Part shown: one piece after another, positions 34,650-42,654 of the stretch | How the letters are laid out: the number at the start of each line of letters is the position of its first letter | How positions within the stretch are numbered: the stretch's first letter is position 1 | NCBI RefSeq assembly: GCF_003053745.1 | Contig: NZ_QAYE01000003.1 | Location: 62,001-126,000, forward strand | From: Sphingomonas faeni | GTDB taxonomy: Bacteria; Pseudomonadota; Alphaproteobacteria; Sphingomonadales; Sphingomonadaceae | Length of the DNA: 64,000 bases | Direction: 5' to 3' | The notes under the pieces: model-generated | Seen by the model: the letters and a program-made list of their open reading frames with translations, nothing else | Database searches by the model: none | What the model was told of the DNA's origin: nothing | Position numbers and translations under genes: made by a program

Positions 34650-35333
34650 TCACTTGATCCAGGGACGCTCGCGAAACCACTTCGTCACGATATACTTCAC
34701 GCCCTCGACCACCGGCATACCCTCGTGCAGCGTCAGCCCGTTCGGCGTCCCATCCGGGTTCATGTTGTTCCACGCGAGCAGCATGCCGCGTTTCGGCGCG
34801 ATCTTGACGCCGGCCTGCGGGAACCACGTCGCGCCGCCCTCGGGGACGTCGTTGAGGAACACCATCGCGGTCCACGTCCGCTGGCCGCCTTGCTCCTGCA
34901 TCTTCGCCCAATAGCTTTCGGACTCGTGGAAATAATCATGGTGCGCGCGGAATTGCTGGCCGGGGGCATAGCGCTGGCCCTGCATCGTCTCGCCGTGGAG
35001 CAGGTCGATCCCGAGCAACGTCGCGATCGCCTCGTCGGTCGGCTGCACGTCGGGCGACCAGCGGTCCATGTCGCAGCTCTCGCTGGTCCGGAAATTGCTG
35101 TTCGGGCGATCGGAGAGCAGCGTCGACGGCCGTCGCTTCGAATCGATCACCGCGATCAGTCGCTTGCACGTCGCGGGATCGAGGAACTTGTCCTGGTAAT
35201 AGAACTGCACCGTGTCCATCGCGATGCGCTGCACCGCGGGATTGGCGTCGAGGCGCGCGCCGACCTGCGATCCGAAGGTTTGGCGAAGTGCCGCGGCCGG
35301 ATCGACCTTCTTGGCTTTTGAAAAGATACCCAC
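34650..35333 (-). CDS. Prolyl-4-hydroxylase-like 2-oxoglutarate/Fe(II) oxygenase
   Basis: A 227-residue protein with the double-stranded beta-helix of the P4Hc family: RYAPGQQFRAHHDYFHESE (His-x-Asp iron ligands), TAMVFLNDVPEGGATWFPQ, and LHEGMPVVEGVKYIVTKWFRE with the distal His and the Lys that binds 2-oxoglutarate. Bacterial members hydroxylate prolyl residues of proteins such as EF-Tu, or other substrates. The GTG start at 35333 is chosen because the family begins near there, but the ribosome site is weak; the open frame continues upstream into the RcnB-like gene. Confidence 0.87.
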   Translation of the reverse strand: MGIFSKAKKVDPAAALRQTFGSQVGARLDANPAVQRIAMDTVQFYYQDKFLDPATCKRLIAVIDSKRRPSTLLSDRPNSNFRTSESCDMDRWSPDVQPTDEAIATLLGIDLLHGETMQGQRYAPGQQFRAHHDYFHESESYWAKMQEQGGQRTWTAMVFLNDVPEGGATWFPQAGVKIAPKRGMLLAWNNMNPDGTPNGLTLHEGMPVVEGVKYIVTKWFRERPWIK

Positions 35334-35382
35334 GCCGCAGGATTTGGCGAACTCGCCCCGAAAGGCAAGAGGGGTAAACGCA

Positions 35383-35418
35383 AGAGCCCCGCGGTGATCT
35401 GGACCACCGCGGGGCTCT
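35383..35418 (-). terminator. Rho-independent terminator of the RcnB-like gene
   Basis: A 14-bp perfect stem AGAGCCCCGCGGTG / CACCGCGGGGCTCT with an 8-nt loop lies 32 nt after the stop codon at 35450 on the minus strand. It is followed on that strand by TTGCGTTT. Confidence 0.85.
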
Positions 35419-35449
35419 CCCCTGTTACCTCGTGCCGGTAAGCCGGAGC

Positions 35450-36394
35450 CTACCAGAAGATGTCGTACACCGTGTCGACCACGCGGCCGCTGTCGAGATC
35501 GACCAGCAACGCGTCGTTGTAATAGCGCACCCAGCGATACGCGCCGTACGCTTCGGGCAGGCGGTAGGTGTACGGGTCCTGGATCCAGTAATTCTGGTTG
35601 TAGAGGATGCTGTTCAGCGAAAAGCCGACGCCGAAGCGACGATAGCCCGATCCCCAGCCGCTCGGCGCGTAGTAGCGCGGGAGGCGGTAGGCGCCGCGGT
35701 TCGAAGCGCGGTAATTGCTCCAGGCATAGCGGTTGTCGTTTCTCCAGCCACGGTTCCATGCACCGCCCTGGTTGTAATGGCCCTGATTGTAGCCGCCGCG
35801 ACCATAGCCCTGAACGTTGCCATAGGCGCGGTTGGGTTGGCGGTTCTGGTAACCGTCGCGGCCGCCGTTGCGCCAGTCGCCTCGGTTGTCGCCCCGTCCG
35901 TCATTACGTCCGTCGTTGCGCCAGTCGCCGCGTCCGTTGCGGTCGAACTGGCTGCGATCCGCCTGCTGGTTGCCGCGGTCGAAACCGGGGCGATCTTGCC
36001 CTCGGTTCCAGTCGGGACGGTTCTGCCCGGCTTGCGCGTCGGGACGAGCCTGGCCGTTCCAGCCTTGGCCGGTGCCGCGCTGGCCGTTCCAGTCGCGACG
36101 TCCTTGACCGTCGGGGCGGTCGCTGCGGACTTGCGGCTGCGTGCCGAAATCTGCGCGCTGTGGGCGCTGGCCTTGGTCGGGCGCGGCGAGGCGATCGGGA
36201 CGCTGCTGCTGGAACGCCTGCCCGTCCGCGCGCGGGCCACGATCACCGCGATCCGGACGCTGGCCACGATCCTGACGCGGTCCACGGTCACCGCGGTCTT
36301 GGTCGGCCTGCTGCGCGGTGGCGGTCGTTGCCATCATGGTCGCCGGCACCAACGCGGAGGCCGCCATCAAGAGTTTGAGAAACTTGCCCGTCAT
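35450..36394 (-). CDS. Secreted RcnB-family protein with Arg/Gly/Asn/Asp-rich repeats
   Basis: A 314-residue precursor: MTGKFLKLLMAASALVPATMMATTATAQ is a signal peptide with a GAGGA ribosome site. Residues 30-220 are low-complexity tracts rich in Asp, Arg, Gln, Gly and Asn (DRGDRGPRQDRGQRPDRGD). The C-terminal domain (RYYAPSGWGSGYRRFGVGF, YWIQDPYTYRLPEAYGAYRWVRYYNDALLVDLDSGRVVD) is the RcnB-type domain. RcnB is linked to nickel/cobalt homeostasis in E. coli, but RcnB-like proteins with such tracts are common in sphingomonads without known function. The gene stands alone. Confidence 0.85.
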   Translation of the reverse strand: MTGKFLKLLMAASALVPATMMATTATAQQADQDRGDRGPRQDRGQRPDRGDRGPRADGQAFQQQRPDRLAAPDQGQRPQRADFGTQPQVRSDRPDGQGRRDWNGQRGTGQGWNGQARPDAQAGQNRPDWNRGQDRPGFDRGNQQADRSQFDRNGRGDWRNDGRNDGRGDNRGDWRNGGRDGYQNRQPNRAYGNVQGYGRGGYNQGHYNQGGAWNRGWRNDNRYAWSNYRASNRGAYRLPRYYAPSGWGSGYRRFGVGFSLNSILYNQNYWIQDPYTYRLPEAYGAYRWVRYYNDALLVDLDSGRVVDTVYDIFW

Positions 36395-36540
36395 CGCCGT
36401 CGTCCTCGACTGCCGGCGCACGAGCCGGCTCCTGTGATGGGGTCGGGTCTAGGCTTTACGCTATGTGGAGAGGCTGAATGGGTTCGTCAGCGATCAGACA
36501 GGTTTAGGTCGGATACGTCGCTACGTCTTTGAAGCGTCGA

Positions 36541-36640
36541 CCCCGGCGAAGGCCGGGGCCCAATTGGGGGCGGAAAGTAACGAGGCGCGCGACTAATTAC
36601 CTTGGACGTTCCAATTGGGCCCCGGCCTTCGCCGGGGTGG
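36541..36640. repeat. Paired REP-like palindromes (BIME)
   Basis: CCCCGGCGAAGGCCGGGG and, 60 nt on, CCCCGGCCTTCGCCGGGG form an inverted pair around ATTGGGGGCGGAAAGTAAC-type spacer. The same two-unit layout is repeated at 49033 and 58731 with related spacers. Confidence 0.85.
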
Positions 36641-36720
36641 TGCAGGAGGGGTAGCGGCGATTATGTTGGCGACGGTTGGGTGGGCGGCCCAACCACTGCA
36701 CACAGTTCGCGCGTACTTAT

Positions 36721-36770
36721 TCTCCCGCGAAGGTGAGGGCCCAGACTGGGCTCTCGCCTTCGCGGGAGAA
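36721..36770. repeat. REP-like palindrome
   Basis: TCTCCCGCGAAGGTGAGGGC facing CTCGCCTTCGCGGGAGAA, a member of the same family as 34309. It lies just after the 3' end of the [2Fe-2S] gene. The gap 36422-36792 contains only repeats. Confidence 0.82.
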
Positions 36771-36792
36771 CAAGCTTGGCTCTGGGGATCGC

Positions 36793-37338
36793 CTATCGCG
36801 CCGGCAGTGGCACCAGCGCCGGCACCAGCCGCGCCGAGTCCGCGGGATCGATCCCCGGGCGCGGTCCTGCCGGAATAACCTCTTCCCCCCGCGTCGCCCG
36901 CCCCGCGCGCTGCACCGCCTCGACCACCCGCGGATACACCCCGCATCGGCACAGGTTCGTGATCTGCTCGCGGATCAGCGCTTCGCTCGGGTCGGCATTG
37001 CGCTTCAGCAAGGCTGCGGCGGCCATGATCATCCCCGGGATGCAGAACCCGCATTGCGACACCGACTCCGCGATAAACGCCAGCTGCACCGGGTGGTTAC
37101 GCTCCTTCGACAGCCCCTCGATCGTCGTGACGTACGCCCCCTCGATCGAGCCGATCGGCACCCGGCAACTCCGCACCGCGCGCCCATCGATATCGACCGT
37201 GCACGCGCCGCACTGCCCCGTGCCGCAGCCATATTTGGTCCCCGTCAGGTTCGACGCATCGCGCAGCGCCCACAGCAGCGGCGTCTCGTTGTCGAGCTTG
37301 TATTCGATCGGTTCGTTGTTGACGGTGAAGCGGCTCAT
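36793..37338 (-). CDS. Orphan [2Fe-2S] subunit of a xanthine-oxidase-family enzyme
   Basis: A 181-residue protein with both cluster motifs: C-G-x-G-Q-C-G-A-C with SC, and CGFCIPGMIM with LCRC. It resembles the small subunit of isoquinoline 1-oxidoreductase or aldehyde oxidases. No molybdopterin or flavin subunit is within the neighbouring genes. It is divergent from the sugar transporter at 37444, and a Pro/Ala-rich tail (about 30 residues) follows the last Cys. It could pair with an Mo subunit encoded elsewhere; the operon at 25218 already has its own small subunit. Confidence 0.87.
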   Translation of the reverse strand: MSRFTVNNEPIEYKLDNETPLLWALRDASNLTGTKYGCGTGQCGACTVDIDGRAVRSCRVPIGSIEGAYVTTIEGLSKERNHPVQLAFIAESVSQCGFCIPGMIMAAAALLKRNADPSEALIREQITNLCRCGVYPRVVEAVQRAGRATRGEEVIPAGPRPGIDPADSARLVPALVPLPAR

Positions 37339-37443
37339 GCCCGCCGTCCTAGCCCCGCGAGACGGATCGCACCACGCGGCATTGCCACGCGCTGCCGCCC
37401 CGGCTTATGTCGCACGGATAATACCGCGAGGGGGCGCACCAAG

Positions 37444-38739
37444 ATGCACGTCGATACCAAATCCACACCAGCAGCCGGAGGCGATGCCAGCCACGGCTAC
37501 GACGCGCCCGACCTGCGCGTGTTCGTGTTCGCGCTGTTCTTCATCTTCGGCGGCATCACCTCGCTGAACGACATCATCATCCCCAAGATGAAGGAGCTCT
37601 TCACGCTCGACCACGCGACCGCGATGCTGGTCCAGTCGGCGTTCTTCCTCGCCTATGCGCTGTTCTCGATCCCTGCCGCCGCGATCGTCCGCAAGGCCGG
37701 ATACATGCGGACCGCGTCGATCGGTCTCGTGACGATGACCGCGGGCTGCCTGCTGTTCATCCCCGCCGCAGGGCAGGCGAGCTTCGGCATGTTCCTGTTC
37801 GCGCTGTTCGTGCTCGGCGCCGGCATCACCGTGGTGCAGGTCGTCGCCAACCCGCTGATCTCCGCGCTCGGCCATCCCAAGTCGGCCTCGAGCCGCCTGA
37901 CCTTCGCGCAGGCGTTCAACTCGCTCGGCACCACCATCTTCCCGTATGTCGGCTCCGCGTTGATCCTCGGCGGGCTGGCGACGGTCGACTCCTCGAAGCT
38001 CACCGGCGCCGCGCTCGACGCCTACCGGACGGAATCGTCGCGGACCGTCGTGCACACCTATATCGGCCTCGCGATTGCGCTGCTGATCGTCGCCGCGGTG
38101 GTGTGGACCCGCCGCAACCGGCTCAACGAGGAGCAGGACCAGACCGGCAGCATCTTCCACGCGTTCACGCTGCTGAAGCGCCCGCGCTTCGCGATGGGGA
38201 CGGCGTGCATCTTCTTGTACGTCGGCGCCGAAGTCGCGGTCGGCTCGCTGATCGTGAACTATCTGATGCAGCCGAGCGTGATGGGCCTGAGCGATGTCGC
38301 CGCGGGCAAGCACGTGCCGTTCTACTGGGGCGGCGCGCTGGTCGGCCGGTTCATCGGCGCATACGTGCTGAACAAGGTGTCGCCGGGCAAGGTCCTCGCG
38401 GGCGTCGCGACGGGCACGCTGGCGCTGATCCTGATCTCGGCGAACACCGAGGGCGCGCTGTCGGGCTGGGCGTTGCTGGCGATCGGCCTGATGAACGCGG
38501 TGATGTTCCCGACGATCTTCAGCCTCGCGTCCGAAGGTCTCGGCAAGCGTGCGGCGGAAGGCTCGGGCGTGATCGCTACGGCGATCGTCGGCGGCGCGAT
38601 CGTCCCGTATCTGACGGGAATGCTGGCGGACAAGTCGGGCAGCCTGCACTTCGCGCTGCTGCTCCCGGCGATCTGCTACGCGCTGATCCTGGCTTATGGG
38701 TTGTATGCGAGGAAGCCGGTGGCGGAAGCGGCCTACTGA
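37444..38739 (+). CDS. FucP/GluP-type sugar:H+ symporter (MFS)
   Basis: A 431-residue inner-membrane protein with twelve hydrophobic helices and the signatures of the fucose/glucose-galactose subgroup: FFIFGGITSLNDIIIP, QSAFFLAYALFSIPAAAIVRKAGY, VVQVVANPLISALGHPKSASSRLTFAQAFNSLGTTIFP and LASEGLGKRAAEGSG. The start is ATG 37444; longer open frames upstream overlap the divergent gene. Such carriers take up hexoses with protons. There is no sugar-catabolic gene next to it. Confidence 0.9.
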   Translation: MHVDTKSTPAAGGDASHGYDAPDLRVFVFALFFIFGGITSLNDIIIPKMKELFTLDHATAMLVQSAFFLAYALFSIPAAAIVRKAGYMRTASIGLVTMTAGCLLFIPAAGQASFGMFLFALFVLGAGITVVQVVANPLISALGHPKSASSRLTFAQAFNSLGTTIFPYVGSALILGGLATVDSSKLTGAALDAYRTESSRTVVHTYIGLAIALLIVAAVVWTRRNRLNEEQDQTGSIFHAFTLLKRPRFAMGTACIFLYVGAEVAVGSLIVNYLMQPSVMGLSDVAAGKHVPFYWGGALVGRFIGAYVLNKVSPGKVLAGVATGTLALILISANTEGALSGWALLAIGLMNAVMFPTIFSLASEGLGKRAAEGSGVIATAIVGGAIVPYLTGMLADKSGSLHFALLLPAICYALILAYGLYARKPVAEAAY

Positions 38740-38743
38740 GCGT

Positions 38744-38793
38744 GTTCCCCCGCGAAGGCGGGGGCCCAGACTGGGTCCCCGCCTTCGCGGGGA
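38744..38793. repeat. REP-like palindrome
   Basis: CCCCGCGAAGGCGGGGGCCCAG facing CTGGGTCCCCGCCTTCGCGGGG: a near-perfect long hairpin in the convergent gap between the sugar transporter and the CoA-transferase, where it may also stop transcription from both sides. Confidence 0.85.
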
Positions 38794-38800
38794 CACATGC

Positions 38801-39934
38801 TTAGTCGCTAGACCCCAACATCGGCGCGGCCCGTCCGGTTGCCAGATCGGCCTCCGAAAACCGGATCGGCGTACGCAGCCCCGGGACCAGAGACCCATCC
38901 GGCCGCGCCACCTCGATAGCCATCCCCCGTGCAATCACCTGCGGATCGTCGAAAGCCTGCGCCACCGTATTGATCGGCCCGGCCGGCACCCCGACCGCCT
39001 CCAGCCGCGCGAGCAACTCCAGCTTAGGCACCAGAGACGTCGCCGCCTCGATCCCCGCGAACAGCAATTCCTTGAACGCCAACCGCCCGGCATTGGTCGC
39101 GAACCGCGGATCGTCGCGCATCTCGGGCAAGCCCATCGCGTCGCAAAACCGCCGGAACTGCCCGTCATTCCCGACCGCCAGGATGAACCACCCATCGGCA
39201 CACGGAAACACCGCATACGGACAGACGTTCATATGCGCATTCCCGACCCGCGTCGGCGACACGCCGCTCGCGAACCAGTTCATCGCCTGGTTCGCCAGCA
39301 CCCCGGTCATCGTGTCGAGCAGCGCCATGTCGATCTGCTGACCCTTGCCGGTCCGCTCGCGCATCGCCAGCGCCGCCTGGATCGCGATCACCGCATACAG
39401 CCCGGTCATGATGTCGGCGAACGCGACCCCGATCTTCTGCGGTGCGCCATCGGGCTCGCCGGTCAGGTCCATGATCCCGCTCATGCCCTGGACGATGAAG
39501 TCGTAGCCCGCGCGCGGCGCGTAGGGCCCGTCCTGCCCGAACCCTGTGATCGAGCAATATACCAGCCGCGGGTAGATCGCGGCGAGCGTGGCGTAGTCGA
39601 GCCCGTATTTGGACAGCCCGCCGACCTTGAAGTTCTCGATCACGACGTCGGCATCGGCGATCAGGTCGCGGACGACAGCCTGTCCTTCAGGCGTGGTAAA
39701 GTCAGCCACGACCGACCGCTTGCCCCGATTGGCGGCATGGAAATACGCGGCGTCGTGCGTGCCGTCAGGATTGTCGATGAACGGCGGACCCCAGGTTCGC
39801 GTGTCGTCACCGGCCGGGCTTTCGATCTTGACCACCTCGGCACCGAGATCGGCAAGAACCTGTCCCGCCCAAGGACCCGCAAGGATCCGGGCGAGTTCGA
39901 CCACCTTCAAGCCGGCGAGGGGCGTATCCTTCAC
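38801..39934 (-). CDS. Class III CoA-transferase (CaiB/BaiF), probably glutarate CoA-transferase
   Basis: A 377-residue family III CoA-transferase: MKDTPLAGLKVVELARILAGP, LADLGAEVVKIESPAGDDTR, NRGKRSV, the catalytic Asp region YDFIVQGMSGIMDLTG, and the PVGPINTVAQAF-like end (VPAGPINTVAQAFDDPQV). It is the gene immediately downstream of glutaryl-CoA dehydrogenase on the same strand. In human and bacterial counterparts (SUGCT-type) this pairing activates glutarate to glutaryl-CoA using succinyl-CoA. The gap between the two genes (73 nt) is filled by a REP element. The pathway role is inference from the neighbour. Confidence 0.87.
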   Translation of the reverse strand: MKDTPLAGLKVVELARILAGPWAGQVLADLGAEVVKIESPAGDDTRTWGPPFIDNPDGTHDAAYFHAANRGKRSVVADFTTPEGQAVVRDLIADADVVIENFKVGGLSKYGLDYATLAAIYPRLVYCSITGFGQDGPYAPRAGYDFIVQGMSGIMDLTGEPDGAPQKIGVAFADIMTGLYAVIAIQAALAMRERTGKGQQIDMALLDTMTGVLANQAMNWFASGVSPTRVGNAHMNVCPYAVFPCADGWFILAVGNDGQFRRFCDAMGLPEMRDDPRFATNAGRLAFKELLFAGIEAATSLVPKLELLARLEAVGVPAGPINTVAQAFDDPQVIARGMAIEVARPDGSLVPGLRTPIRFSEADLATGRAAPMLGSSD

Positions 39935-39939
39935 CTGTG

Positions 39940-39990
39940 TTCTCCCGCGAAGGCGGGAGCCCAGACTGGGTCCCCGCCTTCGCGGGGAAA
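39940..39990. repeat. REP-like palindrome between the CoA-transferase and gcdH genes
   Basis: TTCTCCCGCGAAGGCGGGAG facing CCCCGCCTTCGCGGGGAAA, almost identical to 34309. It lies inside a presumed operon, so it may lower downstream expression. Confidence 0.83.
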
Positions 39991-40007
39991 CAAACTGCCT
40001 AATTTGA

Positions 40008-41192
40008 TCAAAACGCAGCGATACCCGTGATCGCGCGCCCGAGAATCAACGCATGCACGTCATGCGCGCCCTCGTAGGTGTTGACCGTCTCCAGGTTCAT
40101 CAGGTGACGCATCACCTGATATTCCCCCGAAATCCCGTTGCCGCCATGCATGTCGCGAGACATCCGCGCGATATCGAGCGCCTTGCCGACGTTGTTGCGC
40201 TTCACGATCGAAACCATTTCCGGCGCAAACCTGCCCTCGTCCATCAGCCGCCCGACGCGCAACGACGCCTGCAACCCCAGTGCGATCTCGGTCTCCATAT
40301 CCGCCAGCTTCTTCTGGAAAAGCTGCCGCCCGGCGAGCGGCGTCCCGAACTGGTTGCGATCCAACCCGTACTGCCGCGCCGCATGGAAACAGAACTCCGC
40401 CGCGCCGAGCGCACCCCAGGAAATCCCGTACCGCGCGCGATTGAGGCACCCGAACGGCCCCTTCAATCCTTGCACGTCGGGCAGCAGCGCGTCGTCGCCG
40501 ACCTCGACCTCGTCCATCATCACCATGCCCGTGATCGACGCACGCAACGACAGCTTGCCCTCGATCTTGGGCGTCTCCAGCCCTTTCATCCCGCGCTCCA
40601 GGATGAAGCCGCGGATGCCGCCGCCATGCTCGTCGGACTTTGCCCAGATCACGAACACGTCGGCGATCGGCGAATTGGAAATCCACGTCTTCGCACCCGA
40701 GATGACATAGCCGTTGGCCGTCTTCTTCGCGCGCGTCGTCATCCCGCCGGGATCGGACCCCGCATCGGGCTCGGTCAGCCCGAAGCAGCCGATCCATTCG
40801 CCGGTCGCGAGCTTGGGCAGGTATTTGCGCTTCTGCTCTTCGGACCCGAATGCATTGATCGGGTACATCACGAGGCTCGACTGCACCGACATCATCGAGC
40901 GATAGCCCGAGTCGATCCGCTCGACCTCGCGCGCGACCAGACCGTACGCGACATAGGACGCACCGACGCCGCCATATTCCTCCGGGATGGTCGGCCCGAG
41001 CAACCCCAACGCACCCATTTCACGGAAAATCGCGGGATCGGTATGCTCGTGCTGGAACGCGTCGATGATCCGGGGTGCGAGCTTGTCGTCGGCATAGGCC
41101 TTCGCGCTGTCGCGGATCATCCGCTCGTCCTCGCTCAACTGATCGTCGAGCAGGAACGGATCTGCCCAGTCGAACTTGCCCATCCCGGCCAT
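40008..41192 (-). CDS. gcdH: Glutaryl-CoA dehydrogenase
   Basis: A 394-residue acyl-CoA dehydrogenase of the GCDH branch: [86 protein letters not shown] and, near the end, [16 protein letters not shown] with the catalytic Glu. It binds FAD and oxidises and decarboxylates glutaryl-CoA to crotonyl-CoA in lysine, tryptophan or glutarate degradation. Together with the downstream CoA-transferase it makes a glutarate-using module. The start at ATG 41192 is supported by GGAGAT upstream. Confidence 0.95.
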   Translation of the reverse strand: MAGMGKFDWADPFLLDDQLSEDERMIRDSAKAYADDKLAPRIIDAFQHEHTDPAIFREMGALGLLGPTIPEEYGGVGASYVAYGLVAREVERIDSGYRSMMSVQSSLVMYPINAFGSEEQKRKYLPKLATGEWIGCFGLTEPDAGSDPGGMTTRAKKTANGYVISGAKTWISNSPIADVFVIWAKSDEHGGGIRGFILERGMKGLETPKIEGKLSLRASITGMVMMDEVEVGDDALLPDVQGLKGPFGCLNRARYGISWGALGAAEFCFHAARQYGLDRNQFGTPLAGRQLFQKKLADMETEIALGLQASLRVGRLMDEGRFAPEMVSIVKRNNVGKALDIARMSRDMHGGNGISGEYQVMRHLMNLETVNTYEGAHDVHALILGRAITGIAAF

Positions 41193-41259
41193 ATGAATCT
41201 CCTTCGTTGACCGCCGACTTCGTGGTTCGGCCAGCGAAAGTCCACCCCTCTCAAGCGGT

Positions 41260-41586
41260 TTAAGCGTCGATCAGCGTCAGTACCGCGATCGTCACATGCT
41301 CGCGGTCGCCGATCAACTCGATGCGGTCGACCACGAGATCGACGGCGATATGCCCGCGCATCGCGAACTCCGCTTCGGGCAAGCCCGCGATCCAGTCTCG
41401 AAGACCGGGTACGGGCATTGCTGCGATCGTCAACCGGTGCAGCGTGCCGACGAACGTAGCGCTCGCCCAAGGCGTGCACGCAATCGACTCGACGTACATC
41501 GTCAGGCCTGCCGCCGCCGCATGGCCGCGAAGCGCGCGGATCAGCAGCGTGCCCGCGTCGGGACCACGGATCGCGTCCATTCTCAC
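41260..41586 (-). CDS. Hypothetical protein in tandem with the 58-residue protein
   Basis: A 108-codon frame from GTG 41586 (or ATG 41580). The middle part reads [77 protein letters not shown]: a compact alpha/beta protein with alternating hydrophobic strands. No known family is apparent. The GTG overlaps the stop of the 58-residue gene (GTGA), so they form one transcript divergent from the S24 repressor, which may control both. Confidence 0.65.
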   Translation of the reverse strand: MRMDAIRGPDAGTLLIRALRGHAAAAGLTMYVESIACTPWASATFVGTLHRLTIAAMPVPGLRDWIAGLPEAEFAMRGHIAVDLVVDRIELIGDREHVTIAVLTLIDA

Positions 41587-41759
41587 GATCCGTGCCGTTC
41601 GATAAAGGTTTCGATCCGCGCCACCATCGGCGCGCGCGGCTGGCGACCGAGTCGGAGATCGTGGACCAGCCGCGGATCGCCTACCGCCAACCGGCCGAAC
41701 TTCGACGTCGGCATGCCGGTCTGCCGTAGATATCGGTCGATCTTGATGAGAACGGACAT
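41583..41759 (-). CDS. 58-residue small protein, divergent from the S24 repressor
   Basis: MSVLIKIDRYLRQTGMPTSK followed by FGRLAVGDPRLVHDLRLGRQ and [18 protein letters not shown]. It is too short to be caught by ordinary length cut-offs but has a strong GGAAGGAG ribosome site six nt before the ATG. The pattern MPTSKFGRLAVGDPRLVHDLRLGR resembles a Cro/CopG-like DNA-binding helix-turn-helix seen as a small stand-alone protein in sphingomonads. It is coupled to the following gene and presumably under the S24 protein's control. Confidence 0.75.
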   Translation of the reverse strand: MSVLIKIDRYLRQTGMPTSKFGRLAVGDPRLVHDLRLGRQPRAPMVARIETFIERHGS

Positions 41760-41830
41760 GGTCGCTCCTTCCTGTTCCTGGCCCCGAGTCCCTGGCCCGG
41801 GTCCCTGCCTGTGTTCTTGATCTGTTCCGA

Positions 41831-41860
41831 CAAATCCTACTTGTCTAGGAAAAATCCTAC
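41831..41860. promoter_or_regulatory. Candidate operator between the divergent 58-aa and S24 genes
   Basis: The word AAATCCTAC occurs at 41832 and 41852, exactly 20 bp apart (two helical turns), and TCCTA/TAGGA gives an inverted pair between them (41835-41850). It lies in the promoter gap, 15-45 nt before the GTG of the S24 gene. Confidence 0.55.
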
Positions 41861-41874
41861 GCTACGGTTCGGGC

Positions 41875-42507
41875 GTGGCTAGAACCGTGTTTGATCCCGA
41901 TCCAAGAACCGCGCTGGCAATGCTGGCCGCTGCGCGTGGCGACAGTCTGGCGGCGCTGTCGGCGATGTTGGGGCGCAACGCGGCCTACCTTCAGCAATAT
42001 GTCGGGCGCGGATCGCCGCGGGTGCTCGGCGAACGCGATCGTCGATTGCTGTCGGAATATCTGGGGGTGAGCGAAGCGACGCTGGGCGCGCCCGCCGACC
42101 GGCCGGCAGGGTTTCGCATCCGCAAGCTCGACGTCGCGGCATCGGCGGGGCCGGGCGCGCTGGTCGATGGCGAGATCGTGCTCGGCACCGACACGCTGGA
42201 CCCCGGCCTCGCGCGAAAACTCGGGCTAAGGGACGGGCAGGCGGCAATCATCCGCGTGCGCGGCACTTCGATGGAGCCGGGACTGTTCGACGGCGATCAC
42301 ATCGTGGTCGACACCGCCGACCGTACGCCGCGTGCAAAGGGGGGGGTGTACGTCATCCGGATCGACGACGCGGTGATGGTAAAGCGCGTCGCCCTTATAC
42401 GGGGAGCGTTGGTTGCGACGAGCGATAACCCGGACGCGGCGGCTGTGCCGGACGGAGCGATCGCCGTCATCGGCCGCGTAGTCTGGCAAATGCGAGAGCC
42501 GCGGTAA
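41875..42507 (+). CDS. LexA-like S24-family transcriptional repressor
   Basis: A 210-residue protein: an N-terminal HTH-like region (ALAMLAAARGDSLAALSAMLGRNAAYLQQYVGRGSP), then the S24 peptidase/CI-type domain with the self-cleavage Ser in RGTSMEPGLFDGDHIVV and the Lys in DAVMVKRVALI. The Ala-Gly cleavage site is probably the AGPGAL stretch at about 90-95. The start is GTG 41875. Members of this group respond to RecA* or are phage-type repressors. Its divergent partners are the 58- and 108-codon genes, which are likely its regulon. Confidence 0.87.
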   Translation: MARTVFDPDPRTALAMLAAARGDSLAALSAMLGRNAAYLQQYVGRGSPRVLGERDRRLLSEYLGVSEATLGAPADRPAGFRIRKLDVAASAGPGALVDGEIVLGTDTLDPGLARKLGLRDGQAAIIRVRGTSMEPGLFDGDHIVVDTADRTPRAKGGVYVIRIDDAVMVKRVALIRGALVATSDNPDAAAVPDGAIAVIGRVVWQMREPR

Positions 42508-42541
42508 GGATGGAGCCGCAGCTTCCTTAAATGGATCCGGT

Positions 42542-42616
42542 ACTCCCGCGAAAGCGGGAGCCCAGGGTTACAACCGACAACGTTCGTGGTCCTGGACCCC
42601 CGCTTCCGCGGGGGAA
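42542..42616. repeat. REP-like palindrome pair
   Basis: ACTCCCGCGAAAGCGGGAGC and, 35 nt later, CCCCCGCTTCCGCGGGGGAA frame a spacer with CCCAGGGTTACAA, a spacer word shared with 63949. It lies in the convergent gap between the S24 gene and the SDR. Confidence 0.8.
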
Positions 42617-42654
42617 CGGGTAGAAAAGCCTCCCCTTGCAGGGATGCCCAGGAG

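Noticed and set aside
37405..38934. 509-codon minus-strand frame opposite the sugar transporter
   Set aside because: Extremely Arg/Glu/His-rich with no domain; the plus-strand gene has twelve transmembrane helices and family motifs.
34309..42616. Regular GC-rich palindromes as a CRISPR array
   Set aside because: They occur singly between genes, not as evenly spaced repeats with unique spacers, and no cas gene is present.
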